Below are positions 50,243 through 59,416 of a DNA stretch of 64,000 nt, in pieces (within the stretch, counting starts at the first letter, position 1; each line of letters opens with the position of its first letter). The stretch lies in contig NZ_LT598653.1 in assembly GCF_900078365.1 (NCBI RefSeq), positions 868,001-932,000 of the forward strand, written 5' to 3'. Position numbers and translations under genes: made by a program. The notes below the pieces were generated by a model. The model saw only the letters and a program-made list of their open reading frames with translations, was not told the origin of the DNA and did no database searches. This DNA comes from an uncultured Sphingopyxis sp. (GTDB lineage: Bacteria > Pseudomonadota > Alphaproteobacteria > Sphingomonadales > Sphingomonadaceae).

Positions 50243-51450
50243 ACAGTCCCCCGTTCCGCTATTCTCAACATGGTCAGCGCCGACAGCTGCGCCCGCTCGG
50301 CGAGGCTGCCGGCGATCAGAAATTCTTCCGGGCTATGGATCGCGCCGCCGCGCGGCCCCATCGTGTCGACGACCGGAATCCCGCACGCCGCGATATTGTT
50401 GCCGTCGCAGACGCCGCCGGTCGCGTTCCAGCCGATCGGCGGCAGGCCGAGCGTCGCGCCGCAGTCGCGCACCAGTTCGAACAGGCGCGTCGCGGCGGGG
50501 TCGAGCGGCTTCGGCGGCCGGTTGAAATTGCCGTGAATATGGCAATGCACGTCATGCTCGCGCGACACCGCGGCGACCGCGTCGCGCAGCTCCGCTTCGG
50601 CCTCGATCATCGCTTCGGGCGTTGACGGGCGCATGTTGACGCGCAGGATCGCGCTGTCGGGAACGACATTATTGGGGCCGCCGCCGTCGATCTTCGCGGG
50701 ATTGACCTTGAGTGTCGGCGATTTCAGTTTCGCGAGCCGCAGCGCGAGGTCGGCCGCCGCGAGCAACGCGTTGCGCCCGTCGTCGGGGTTGCGCCCGGCA
50801 TGGGCCGAGAGGCCGTGGACGATCACCGAAAAATTGCCGCTCCCCGGCCGCGCGCCCGCCAGCGTGCCGTCGGGGAGGGCGGGCTCATAGGTCAGCGCGG
50901 CGGTCTTGCCCTTCGCAAGTTCGGCGATCAGCGCCGCGGAAGCATGGCTGCCCGTTTCCTCGTCGCTGTTGATCATCACGTCATAGCCGACGCGCTCCGC
51001 CAGCGGCGAGCTTTCGAGCGCCGTGAGCGCAGCGAGGATCACCGAAAGACCGCCCTTCATGTCGGCGGTGCCGGGGCCATTGAGCACGCCGGGCTCGATC
51101 CATTGGAGCGACTGGAACGGATGATCGGCGGCGAACACCGTGTCCATATGCCCGGTCAGCAGCAATTGCACCGGCGCTTCGGGCCGGACGCGCAGGTGAA
51201 GATGGTCGCCGCGCTCGGTGACCTTGATCTGCCCGGCGGCATCGACGCTCTCGACCGGGTCGGCGGCGACGAGCCGGACCTCGCCCGGCAAGGCGGAAAA
51301 GGCGTCGGCCAGCTCGCCCGCGACGCGCTTCAACCCCGCAAGGTTGCCGGTGCCGCTGTTGATCGCCGCCCATCGTTCCACCTGCGCCAGCATCGGCGCG
51401 TCGGCGGCGCGTTCGATCGCGGCGTTTTCGGTTGCGGTCAGGCTGGTCAT
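50239..51450 (-). CDS. M20-family amidohydrolase in the AST operon (glutamate carboxypeptidase-like)
   Basis: 403-residue zinc hydrolase of the M20 (CPG2/ArgE/DapE) family. LLTGHMDTVF gives the first metal His and Asp, GPGTADMKGG the bridging Asp, and NSDEETGS the catalytic Glu and metal Glu; a dimerisation (lid) domain lies around residues 195-305. Start ATG 51450 precedes TSLTATENAAIERAAD. It heads the AST operon and is coupled to astA by overlap. AstE, the usual succinylglutamate desuccinylase, is not in the window, so this hydrolase could do that step. That is inference from context and from the N-acyl-glutamate preference of CPG2-type enzymes. Confidence 0.86.
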   Translation of the reverse strand: MTSLTATENAAIERAADAPMLAQVERWAAINSGTGNLAGLKRVAGELADAFSALPGEVRLVAADPVESVDAAGQIKVTERGDHLHLRVRPEAPVQLLLTGHMDTVFAADHPFQSLQWIEPGVLNGPGTADMKGGLSVILAALTALESSPLAERVGYDVMINSDEETGSHASAALIAELAKGKTAALTYEPALPDGTLAGARPGSGNFSVIVHGLSAHAGRNPDDGRNALLAAADLALRLAKLKSPTLKVNPAKIDGGGPNNVVPDSAILRVNMRPSTPEAMIEAEAELRDAVAAVSREHDVHCHIHGNFNRPPKPLDPAATRLFELVRDCGATLGLPPIGWNATGGVCDGNNIAACGIPVVDTMGPRGGAIHSPEEFLIAGSLAERAQLSALTMLRIAERGTV

Positions 51451-51626
51451 CGCCCGGCTATAGCGGGCGGCGAGGGGCTTTTGCACCCCCGGCCGCCATT
51501 TTGTCGCCGCGATACGGTAAGTCACTGCGGCGGGCAGGCAAATCGGGTAAGCACGCGCGCGAATCATCCCGAATCGCAAGGCATTAACCGAAAGTTCGGG
51601 ACAGTCCGGCTACGCTGGCCGGACCG

Positions 51627-52817
51627 ATGATGAGTGGGTCGATGACGACAGCTTTTGTGCTTGGCATTAACATGTCCGTGGCCGGCATTTTTGCCGTCGC
51701 CTTCGCCGTGGTCGCGGCGACCAACCGGACCGCGCGCGGCGCATGGTGGCTCGCGCTCGGCTATGGCATGGGGATCGTCTATGTCGGCCTGGAATTCCTT
51801 CTGACGCGGCAGGCCGATCCGACCCCCGTCGGCATCGGCATCTTCCTCGTCTTCCTGCTCGCGCTCAGCTTCGCGTTGATCGGCGTTGCGCAGCATTATC
51901 GCGCGCGGCCGCCATTGGGCGCGATGGCGGCGATATGGGTTCTCACCATCCTCGCCGTGCCCGTGATTTTCAGCATGACCTATGGCTCGACGCTGCGGCT
52001 GACGCTCTATCAGCTGCCCTATTTCGCGATGCAGGCACTGCTCGGGCTCATGATCTGGCGCTCGGGCCGCCGCCAGCCGCTCGACCTGCTGCTGATCGCG
52101 CTGCAGGGCGTCGCGGCGATCATCTATGCCGTCAAACCCTTCATCGCCGCCCAGATCGGAACGGCGAGTTCGCCGCAAGGCTATATGGCGACGACCTATG
52201 CCGCGATCTCGCAGAGCGGCAGCGTCGTCACGCTGATGGCAATCGCGCTCGTCATGCTGCTCGTCATGATGCGCGACACGACGGCGGAGATGGTCGCGCG
52301 TTCGGAAACCGACCCGCTGTCGAGCGTGCTCAACCGGCGAGGGTTCGAGCATCATGGCGAACTGGCGCTGCTGCGCGGCGAGGAGGCCGCGGTGCTGGTG
52401 ACCGCCGACCTCGACAGCTTCAAGCAGATCAACGACAGCTTCGGCCATGCCGCGGGCGACGGGGTGATCGCGCATTTTGCCGCGATGCTGGCCGACATGG
52501 CGCCGGCAAGCGCGATCGTCGGGCGGATCGGCGGCGAAGAATTCGCCGTCCTGCTTCCGGGCGCGCTGCTGTCCGACGGGCGCCTCTATGCCGAGGCGGT
52601 GCGCACCGCCTTCGCGTCAGCGCGGCTCCCGGTGCTCGGGGTCGACCGCGCCTTCACGGCGTCGTTCGGCGTCGCGCAGCGCAGCCCGGGCGATTCGCTG
52701 TTCGAACTGTCGCGCCGCGCCGACGCCGCGCTGTATCGCGCCAAGGCCGGCGGACGGAACCAGGTCCGCGTCGCGCTCGGCGAATTGGCGTCAATTCCCG
52801 CCGTGGGCGCCGCCTGA
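51627..52817 (+). CDS. Membrane-bound diguanylate cyclase (GGDEF)
   Basis: 396 residues: about six or seven transmembrane helices (10-215) without a recognisable sensor family, then a GGDEF domain (about 235-385) with active-site G302-G-E-E-F306, the Mg site in VTADLDSFKQINDSFGHAAGD and no obvious RxxD inhibitory site before it. It should make cyclic-di-GMP from two GTP. No EAL domain or linked receiver. ATG 51627 opens the first helix soon after; the gene stands alone. Confidence 0.92.
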   Translation: MMSGSMTTAFVLGINMSVAGIFAVAFAVVAATNRTARGAWWLALGYGMGIVYVGLEFLLTRQADPTPVGIGIFLVFLLALSFALIGVAQHYRARPPLGAMAAIWVLTILAVPVIFSMTYGSTLRLTLYQLPYFAMQALLGLMIWRSGRRQPLDLLLIALQGVAAIIYAVKPFIAAQIGTASSPQGYMATTYAAISQSGSVVTLMAIALVMLLVMMRDTTAEMVARSETDPLSSVLNRRGFEHHGELALLRGEEAAVLVTADLDSFKQINDSFGHAAGDGVIAHFAAMLADMAPASAIVGRIGGEEFAVLLPGALLSDGRLYAEAVRTAFASARLPVLGVDRAFTASFGVAQRSPGDSLFELSRRADAALYRAKAGGRNQVRVALGELASIPAVGAA

Positions 52818-52819
52818 CC

Positions 52820-53119
52820 CTAAACCCCGAGGAGCGGCGTATCTTCTTCGCGCGGCGGTGCGGGCTCGAAGCCGGGAAGGGGCTCGAAGCCCTCTTCGCT
52901 GAGCTCGATGGACGCGAGGCCGCCGAGCTTGAAATGACCCAGCCGCGGTTCCTCGTCCGACCGCCAGCTCTTGTTCAGATTGAGCGCGCTGATGAACAGG
53001 TCGCCGCGGCGTTCGAACAGCAGATGCGGCGCCAGCGTCAGCGTCTGGCCGTTATACTGCGCCGTCACCAGCTTCTTGCGGGCGATGGCTTCCATCAATT
53101 TCAGTCGTGTGTCGTCCAT
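52820..53119 (-). CDS. Stand-alone WYL-like domain protein
   Basis: 99 residues. AIARKKLVTAQYNGQTLTLAPHLLFERRG followed by strands ending FISALNLNK, and LGHFKLGGLASIEL, follow the beta-sheet pattern of WYL domains, ligand-binding modules normally attached to a helix-turn-helix; none is present here. The C-terminal tail is Pro/Glu-rich. Ends 2 bp from the end of the diguanylate cyclase gene (convergent) and is divergent from glcB. Function unknown. Confidence 0.7.
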   Translation of the reverse strand: MDDTRLKLMEAIARKKLVTAQYNGQTLTLAPHLLFERRGDLFISALNLNKSWRSDEEPRLGHFKLGGLASIELSEEGFEPLPGFEPAPPREEDTPLLGV

Positions 53120-53287
53120 GGATCCGGATCATTGGGGAGATGTCTATTTCGTTGTGCGTTGCAACGTAACCCAGGTGGGGCCCGTTGAAAAGCGCCCATT
53201 GCCAATCGAAACCAATCGCGGCATAGGGCGGCGGCCCTTTCCTCCCCGGGTCCACTGGCGCAGCCGCGCCGACCAGAGGGTGCTTGC

Positions 53288-55381
53288 ATGACCGAATTTC
53301 TCGATCGCTCCGGCCTGTCCGTCGATTCGCGACTGGCCGACTTCATCGAACAGCGCGCGCTGCCGGGGACGGGGCTTGACGCCGCCCGCTTCTGGAGCGA
53401 TTTTGCGGGCCTGCTCGCAAAGTTTGCGCCCGAAAATGCGGCGCTGCTCGCAAAGCGTGAGGATCTGCAGACGCGGATCGATGACTGGCACAAGGCGCGG
53501 GAAGGGCAGGCGCACGACCCCGCGGCCTATGAGGCGTTCCTGCGCGAGATCGGCTATCTCGTCCCCGAACCCGCGCCGTTCGCGGTCGGCACCCGCAATG
53601 TCGATCCCGAGATCGCGACGATGGCGGGCCCGCAGCTCGTCGTGCCCGCGCTCAATGCCCGCTTCGCCCTCAACGCCGCCAACGCACGCTGGGGCAGCCT
53701 TTACGACGCCTTCTACGGCACCGACGCGCTCGACGCGCCGCCGGCGAAGCCCGGCGGCTATGATTCCGAGCGCGGCGCCGCCGTGATCACGCGGGCGAAG
53801 GCCTTTCTGGATGAGGCGGTGCCGCTCGCCTCCGGAAGCTGGGCCGACTGGCAGGGGGGGCAGCTCGCGCTCGCCGATCCGTCGCAATGGGTGGGGAGCA
53901 AGCCCGGCGGCATCCTGCTCCGCCACAATGGCCTGCATATCGAACTGGTGATCGACCCCGATAGCGCGATCGGCAAGACCGACCCTGCGGGCATCGCCGA
54001 CGTCATCCTCGAAGCCGCGCTGACGACCATCATCGACCTCGAGGATTCGGTCGCCGCCGTCGACGGCGAGGACAAGACGCTCGGCTACACCAACTGGCTC
54101 GGCCTGATGCGCGGCGATCTTGTCGAAAGTTTCGACAAGGGCGGCAAGACCGTGACCCGCGCGATGGCGCCCGACCGCGAATGGACATCGCCCGATGGCA
54201 AGCCCTTCACGCTGCACGGCCGCAGCGTGATGTTCGTGCGCAACGTCGGCCATCTGATGACGACGCCGATGATCAAGCTCCCCGACGGCGCCGAAGCGCC
54301 CGAGGGCCTCTGCGACGCGGTCATCACCAGCCTCTGCTCGCTGCACGACCTCAAGGAGCTCGGCACGCTCAGGAACAGCCGCGCCGGCAGCATCTATATC
54401 GTCAAGCCCAAGCAGCACGGGCCCGAGGAATGCGGTTTCACCGATCATGTTTTCAATGCCGTCGAGGACATGCTCGGCCTCGCGCGCCACACGATCAAGG
54501 TCGGTGTGATGGACGAGGAGCGCCGCACCAGCGCGAACCTCGCCGCGTGCATCCACGCGGTGAAGGACCGCATCGTCTTCATCAACACCGGCTTCCTCGA
54601 CCGTACCGGCGACGAAATGCATTCCAGCATGGAAGCCGGCCCCATGATGCGCAAGGGCGACATGAAATCCAGCGCCTGGATCGCCGCCTACGAACGCAGC
54701 AACGTGCTGGTGGGGCTGGACTGCGGCCTGCGCGGCCGCGCCCAGATCGGCAAGGGCATGTGGGCGATGCCCGATCTGATGTACGCGATGCTGGAAGCGA
54801 AGATCGGGCATCCGAAGTCGGGCGCGAACACCGCGTGGGTGCCGTCGCCGACCGCCGCGACCTTGCACGCGCTGCACTATCATCAGGTCGATGTCTTTGC
54901 GCGCCAGCGCGAGATTGCGGGCGAGGCGGTGCCGTCGCTCGATCGGCTGCTCGCCATCCCCGTCGCGACGGGACGCAACTGGAGCGAAGCCGAAATCGCC
55001 CGCGAACTTGATAACAATTGCCAGGGCATCCTCGGCTATGTCGTTCGCTGGATCGATCAGGGCGTCGGCTGCTCGAAGGTCCCCGACATCGACGACGTCG
55101 GCCTGATGGAGGACCGCGCGACGCTGCGCATCTCGAGCCAGGCGCTCGCCAACTGGCTGCTCCACGGGGTCTGCACCGAAGCGCAGGTCGACGCCGCGCT
55201 CGCGCGCATGGCGGCCAAGGTCGATGCACAGAATGCTGGCGATCCGCTCTACGAAAAGCTGACACCGGACGGCATCGCCTACCGCGCCGCGCGCGCGCTG
55301 ATCTTCGAAGGCGTGACTCAGCCGTCGGGTTATACCGAACCGCTGCTGCACAAATACCGGCAGATGAAGAAGGCGGGCTGA
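53288..55381 (+). CDS. glcB: Malate synthase G
   Basis: 697-residue glyoxylate-cycle enzyme (glyoxylate + acetyl-CoA to malate). TIIDLEDSVAAVDGEDK, GRSVMFVRNVGHLMT, YIVKPKQHGPEECGFTDHVF (quoted in part) and the WVPSPTAATLHALHYHQVDV region are malate synthase G signatures. Length fits the G isoform. ATG 53288 follows AGAGGGTGC. No aceA or glc operon gene is adjacent. A GC-rich hairpin lies just downstream. Confidence 0.97.
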   Translation: MTEFLDRSGLSVDSRLADFIEQRALPGTGLDAARFWSDFAGLLAKFAPENAALLAKREDLQTRIDDWHKAREGQAHDPAAYEAFLREIGYLVPEPAPFAVGTRNVDPEIATMAGPQLVVPALNARFALNAANARWGSLYDAFYGTDALDAPPAKPGGYDSERGAAVITRAKAFLDEAVPLASGSWADWQGGQLALADPSQWVGSKPGGILLRHNGLHIELVIDPDSAIGKTDPAGIADVILEAALTTIIDLEDSVAAVDGEDKTLGYTNWLGLMRGDLVESFDKGGKTVTRAMAPDREWTSPDGKPFTLHGRSVMFVRNVGHLMTTPMIKLPDGAEAPEGLCDAVITSLCSLHDLKELGTLRNSRAGSIYIVKPKQHGPEECGFTDHVFNAVEDMLGLARHTIKVGVMDEERRTSANLAACIHAVKDRIVFINTGFLDRTGDEMHSSMEAGPMMRKGDMKSSAWIAAYERSNVLVGLDCGLRGRAQIGKGMWAMPDLMYAMLEAKIGHPKSGANTAWVPSPTAATLHALHYHQVDVFARQREIAGEAVPSLDRLLAIPVATGRNWSEAEIARELDNNCQGILGYVVRWIDQGVGCSKVPDIDDVGLMEDRATLRISSQALANWLLHGVCTEAQVDAALARMAAKVDAQNAGDPLYEKLTPDGIAYRAARALIFEGVTQPSGYTEPLLHKYRQMKKAG

Positions 55382-55414
55382 GCGAAGGAAAATGACCGGA
55401 GGCGGCCATGCTCT

Positions 55415-55436
55415 CCCCTCCCGCTTGCGGGAGGGG
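55415..55436. terminator. Hairpin after glcB
   Basis: CCCCTCCCGC (55415-55424), loop TT, GCGGGAGGGG (55427-55436): perfect 10-bp stem followed by ATATTGG. The weak U-run makes it either a terminator or another short repeat. Confidence 0.55.
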
Positions 55437-55537
55437 ATATTGGCTCAACACCGCAACGTCCGATCCCCACTTCCACAGCCACTCCCGTCTCCCACGCCTC
55501 TTGTCGAATAAGCCGCGATGCGAAATAGATAGGCGGC

Positions 55538-56437
55538 ATGTCCGAATCCCCACCCGCCCAGCATATCCACGACTTCCTCGGCGCCTCGCACGACGACAAT
55601 GCGAAGCGCACGCTGTGGGTCGTCGCGCTGACCGCGGTGATGATGGTTGCGGAGATCGCGGCGGGTTATTGGACCGGGTCGATGGCGCTGCTTGCCGACG
55701 GCTTTCATATGGCGACGCACGCGGGCGCGCTCGGTCTTGCAGCACTTGCCTATCGCTATGCCAAGCAACATCGCCACGATCCGCGCTACAGCTTCGGCAC
55801 CGGCAAGGTCGGCGATCTGACCGGCTTCGCCTCGGCGCTGATCCTCGGCATCTTCGCGATCGGGATCGCGGTCGAATCCTTCCTGCGGCTGATCGACCCC
55901 GTGCGCGTCGATTTCGCGAGCGCGACGCTCGTCGCAGTGCTCGGCCTCGTCGTCAATATCGTCAGCGCGCTGCTCTTGATGGGCGGGCACCACCATCACG
56001 GGCATGACCATGATCATGACCACCATCACCACGGCCACGACAATAATCTCCGCTCGGCCTATTTTCACGTCCTCGCCGACGCGCTGACCTCGCTGCTCGC
56101 GATCGGTGCGCTGCTTGCCGGGCGCTATCTCGGGCTCCACTGGATGGATCCGGCGATGGGTATCGTCGGCGCGCTCGTCATCGCGCGCTGGTCGTGGGGG
56201 CTGATGCGCGACACCGCCGCGATCCTGCTCGACACGAACGACGACGAGGCGGCGGCGGCGATCCGCTCGCGCGTCGAGGCGGCGGGTGCGGTCGTCACCG
56301 ATCTTCATGTCTGGCGCGTCGGCCCACAGGCGCGCGCGGCGATCGTCGAAGTGAGGGGCGACGTGTCGTGCGAGGAACTGCGCGACCGGCTGACGGACAT
56401 CGTGGCGGTCGCGCACCTGACGATCGCGCTGCGTTGA
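55538..56437 (+). CDS. Cation diffusion facilitator, DmeF-type divalent metal exporter
   Basis: 299-residue CDF protein with six predicted helices. The metal-site motifs are LLADGFHMATHAGAL in helix 2 and YFHVLADALTSLLAIG in helix 5 (H/D type). A cytoplasmic His-rich loop (GHHHHGHDHDHDHHHHGHD) lies between helices 4 and 5, and a C-terminal cytoplasmic domain follows. The HMATH form resembles DmeF (Co2+/Ni2+) more than ZitB/CzcD. Proton-driven export of Co, Ni or Zn. ATG 55538; no metal regulator gene adjacent. Confidence 0.9.
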   Translation: MSESPPAQHIHDFLGASHDDNAKRTLWVVALTAVMMVAEIAAGYWTGSMALLADGFHMATHAGALGLAALAYRYAKQHRHDPRYSFGTGKVGDLTGFASALILGIFAIGIAVESFLRLIDPVRVDFASATLVAVLGLVVNIVSALLLMGGHHHHGHDHDHDHHHHGHDNNLRSAYFHVLADALTSLLAIGALLAGRYLGLHWMDPAMGIVGALVIARWSWGLMRDTAAILLDTNDDEAAAAIRSRVEAAGAVVTDLHVWRVGPQARAAIVEVRGDVSCEELRDRLTDIVAVAHLTIALR

Positions 56438-56543
56438 TCGCTTTCGACTGACTGCACGCGCTCGCGCCGGGTTGATGACATCTTCGAAGGCGCGGTGTAG
56501 GCGCGAGCTCCTTTGGTCCTTTATCTTTTTCGGGAGTTTTGAC

Positions 56544-57167
56544 GTGCAGATCGCGGTGCTGACCTTCGACGGTTTCAACGAACTCGATTCGTTCGTCGCC
56601 GCCGCCATTCTCAACCGCCTGCGCGGGCAGGGCTGGGAAGCGCATATCACCGCGCCGACGCCGCAAGTTACCTCGATGAACGGCGTGACGATCGAGCGCC
56701 AGCAACCGCTCGACTTCGCGGCCAAGGCCGACGCGGTGATCATCGGCAGCGGCATCCGGACGCGCGAGATCGCGGCCGATCCGCTGATGCTCGGGCGCAT
56801 CCGGCTCGACCCCGCGCGCCAATTGATCGGCGCGCAATGTTCGGGAACATTGCTGCTCGCGCGGCTCGGGCTGATCGGCGATCTCCCCGCCTGCACCGAC
56901 CTCACGACCAAACCCTGGGTGATCGAGGCGGGCGTCGAGGTGCTCGACGCACCCTTCGTCGCGCACGGCAATGTCGCGACGGCGGGCGGCTGCCTCGCGT
57001 CGCAATATCTCGCCGCGTGGATCATCGCGCGCCTCGCCGGGACGGCGGCCGCCGAAGAAGCGCTCCACTATGTCGCGCCGGTCGGCGAAAAGGCCGATTA
57101 TGTCGGGCGGGCGATGGCGGCGGTTCAGCCCTTCCTCGTGCCGGAACAAGCCGCGCGCACCGCATAG
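56544..57167 (+). CDS. DJ-1/PfpI family protein
   Basis: 207 residues from GTG 56544, supported by CGGGAG 7 nt upstream and by the normal family start VQIAVLTFDGFNELD. The nucleophile-elbow Cys is C99 in GAQCSGTLLLARLG; IERQQPLDFAAKADAVIIG precedes it and GNVATAGGCLASQYLAAW follows. Family members are isonitrile hydratases, glyoxalases or chaperones; the FDGFNELD start is shared with the isonitrile-hydratase/AraC-associated group. Exact role not resolved. Confidence 0.85.
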   Translation: MQIAVLTFDGFNELDSFVAAAILNRLRGQGWEAHITAPTPQVTSMNGVTIERQQPLDFAAKADAVIIGSGIRTREIAADPLMLGRIRLDPARQLIGAQCSGTLLLARLGLIGDLPACTDLTTKPWVIEAGVEVLDAPFVAHGNVATAGGCLASQYLAAWIIARLAGTAAAEEALHYVAPVGEKADYVGRAMAAVQPFLVPEQAARTA

Positions 57168-57248
57168 CTGGCGATCCCATACAATACAGCTTGCTCCGCA
57201 CCGCTATAACGCGGCATTTTGCGGCAGAGGGCAATTGGGGGCAGGGCG

Positions 57249-59264
57249 ATGACGGCACCGTTCAATTTCGGGCAGCTCAAATTTCTGAAGGCGCTGACCG
57301 AGGCGCTGTTCCACGAGGCCGAGATGGTGATTTCGGCCGACCAGGTGGTCGCCAATGTCTGCGACCTGTTCGAAAAGGTCGGCGGCACCAAGCTCGAAGA
57401 AATCCAGCTGTCGCTGACCGCGACCGAGCTGGTGCTCGGCGGACCCTTTTTCATCGAGAATGATGTCGCGGACCGCGTCGAGCGGCTGACCGACCGCCTC
57501 AAAAACAGCCAGATCGACCTGTTTCAGGATATGGCGCGGCTGCGCGGCATCATCTACGCCTGCTATTACGGCCATTGGCAGCCGGGGCTCGAACCCGGCG
57601 ACCAGGACGCCAACGCCGCCAATCCCGTCCACCGGCAGATCGGCTTCACCCTGCCGAAATTCCGCCAGCGCGGTGCCTTCGACGTTCCTCTCGACCCGGT
57701 CCACGGGCGCGAGATCGACCCCGCGCATATATTGGACGCGGGCAGCGTCGAGGACGAATATGACGTCGTCGTTATCGGCTCGGGCGCGGGGGGCGGGGTC
57801 GCCGCCCGCAATATCGCGGCGCAGGGTTACAAGGTGCTGATCGTCGAGGCGGGGCCTTTCTATCCCAGCCACGCGATCACCCATCATGAACTCGACATGA
57901 TCGCGCGGCTCTACAAGCATGGCGCGCTGCAAACCTCGACCAACCGCGATTTCGTCGTGTTTCAGGGGCGCTGCGTCGGCGGTTCGTCGACGATCAACAA
58001 CGGCATCTGCCTGCGCGTCAACGAGGCCGGGCGGACGCATCCCGACGCGCCAGACGTGCTCGCCAAATGGGCGAGCATCGGCGCGCCGATCGACGCCGCC
58101 GCCTTTCACGCCAGCTATGACGCGGTGCAGGCGCGGCTCGGCATCGCGCCGATCGAACCGCGCAGCGGGCGCCACAACGGTCCGCACCTGATCGAGGGGT
58201 GGACCAACTATGCGGCCGGGTCGAACAATCCGCGCGATCAGCGCGCCATAACCGACTGGTTCGCCAAGAATTTCGGCCCGCCGAATACGGTCAACGCCTG
58301 TGCTTACTGCGGCTATTGCAATTCGGGCTGCGCCTACGGACGGCGCATGGGGATCGCCCAGACCTATCTTCCCGAGGCGTGCCGCGATTTCGGGGCGCGG
58401 ATATTGCCGGACACCAAGGCCGAACGCATCGTCTGGCAGACCGCCTACGACGGCCGGCGCGAGGCCGAGGCGGTGAAGCTGGTTCTGCCCGACGGGTCGA
58501 GGAGGCTCGTCCGCGCGCGCGTCGGCGTCGTGGTCGCGGCAGGCACGATCGCGTCGTCGAAGCTGCTCGACCGCAGCGACATCGACCGCACCGGCTATCA
58601 GGTCTCGCTGAACGTCGCCTCGCCGGTCGTCGCGCTGATGCCCGATGGCGTCGGCGGCGATGCGTGGGACGAGGACCAGATGTCGAGCTATGTCGATTGC
58701 GGCGACTATCTGCTCGAAAGCCATTTTCAGCCGCCGATGTCGATGGCGTCGCTGATGCCCGGCTGGTTCGGCGATCACGCAAGCCGCATGAAGAATTTCG
58801 GTCGCGTCCATTCGGCGGGCATCCTGTTCCCCGCCGACCGGCGCGGACGCGTCCGGAACGGCAAGCTCGAGTTCCGGCTCGACGCCAGCGACGACCTGCC
58901 GGTGCTGCGCGATGCGATGGCGACGCTCACCAAGGTCCATTTCGCCGCTGGCGCGCTCGAATGCTATCCCGCGCTCGCGAAGGGGCAGAAGGTCACGCCC
59001 GACATGGATGTCGATGCCTTTTTCCGTGACGCGATCCGCGAACAGGACGATGTCACCCTGTCGAGCAGCCATCCGCACGGCGGCAATGCGATCAATGAGA
59101 ATCCGCAATATGGTATCGTCGACCTCGATTGCCGCGTTCACGAAACGACCAATGTGCTCGTCACCGACGCGAGCGTCTTCCCCAGCTGCATCCGCGTCAA
59201 CGCGCAATGGACCACGATGGCGATGGCGCACTATGCGACGGGGCGGGGTGATCCGTTCGGGTAA
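57249..59264 (+). CDS. GMC-family FAD oxidoreductase (long-chain alcohol oxidase-like)
   Basis: 671 residues. An N-terminal helical region (1-165) precedes the FAD motif VVVIGSGAGGGVAARNIA (from about residue 175). GRCVGGSSTINNGICLRVN is the second FAD block, and a cysteine cluster NACAYCGYCNSGCAYGRR (about 350-365) is typical of long-chain fatty alcohol oxidase or dehydrogenase-type GMC proteins. The C-terminal HPHGGNAIN and VFPSCIRVNAQWTTMAMA blocks carry the catalytic His/Asn region. ATG 57249 follows AGGGCG. Probable oxidation of an alcohol or sterol-like substrate; acceptor unknown. Confidence 0.88.
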   Translation: MTAPFNFGQLKFLKALTEALFHEAEMVISADQVVANVCDLFEKVGGTKLEEIQLSLTATELVLGGPFFIENDVADRVERLTDRLKNSQIDLFQDMARLRGIIYACYYGHWQPGLEPGDQDANAANPVHRQIGFTLPKFRQRGAFDVPLDPVHGREIDPAHILDAGSVEDEYDVVVIGSGAGGGVAARNIAAQGYKVLIVEAGPFYPSHAITHHELDMIARLYKHGALQTSTNRDFVVFQGRCVGGSSTINNGICLRVNEAGRTHPDAPDVLAKWASIGAPIDAAAFHASYDAVQARLGIAPIEPRSGRHNGPHLIEGWTNYAAGSNNPRDQRAITDWFAKNFGPPNTVNACAYCGYCNSGCAYGRRMGIAQTYLPEACRDFGARILPDTKAERIVWQTAYDGRREAEAVKLVLPDGSRRLVRARVGVVVAAGTIASSKLLDRSDIDRTGYQVSLNVASPVVALMPDGVGGDAWDEDQMSSYVDCGDYLLESHFQPPMSMASLMPGWFGDHASRMKNFGRVHSAGILFPADRRGRVRNGKLEFRLDASDDLPVLRDAMATLTKVHFAAGALECYPALAKGQKVTPDMDVDAFFRDAIREQDDVTLSSSHPHGGNAINENPQYGIVDLDCRVHETTNVLVTDASVFPSCIRVNAQWTTMAMAHYATGRGDPFG

Positions 59265-59280
59265 GGCCAATCTTCATATC

Positions 59281-59356
59281 GTCATCCCGGCGAAGGCCGG
59301 GATCTCGCCGGATCGTCATGACGCGAGGTCGAGATCCCGGCCTTCGCCGGGATGAC
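59281..59356. repeat. Perfect inverted repeat, family G (GTCATCCCGGCGAAGGCCGGGATCTC)
   Basis: 26-bp arms with no mismatch, 59281-59306 and 59331-59356. Followed by a degenerate single arm of family C (59370-59399, CGGCCCTTCGACAAG onward). Lies between the GMC gene and trhO. Confidence 0.95.
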
Positions 59357-59416
59357 AGAATGGAGGAAAACGGCCCTTCGACAAGATAGGTGCGAACGGC
59401 TATGGGGGCGGCCGCC

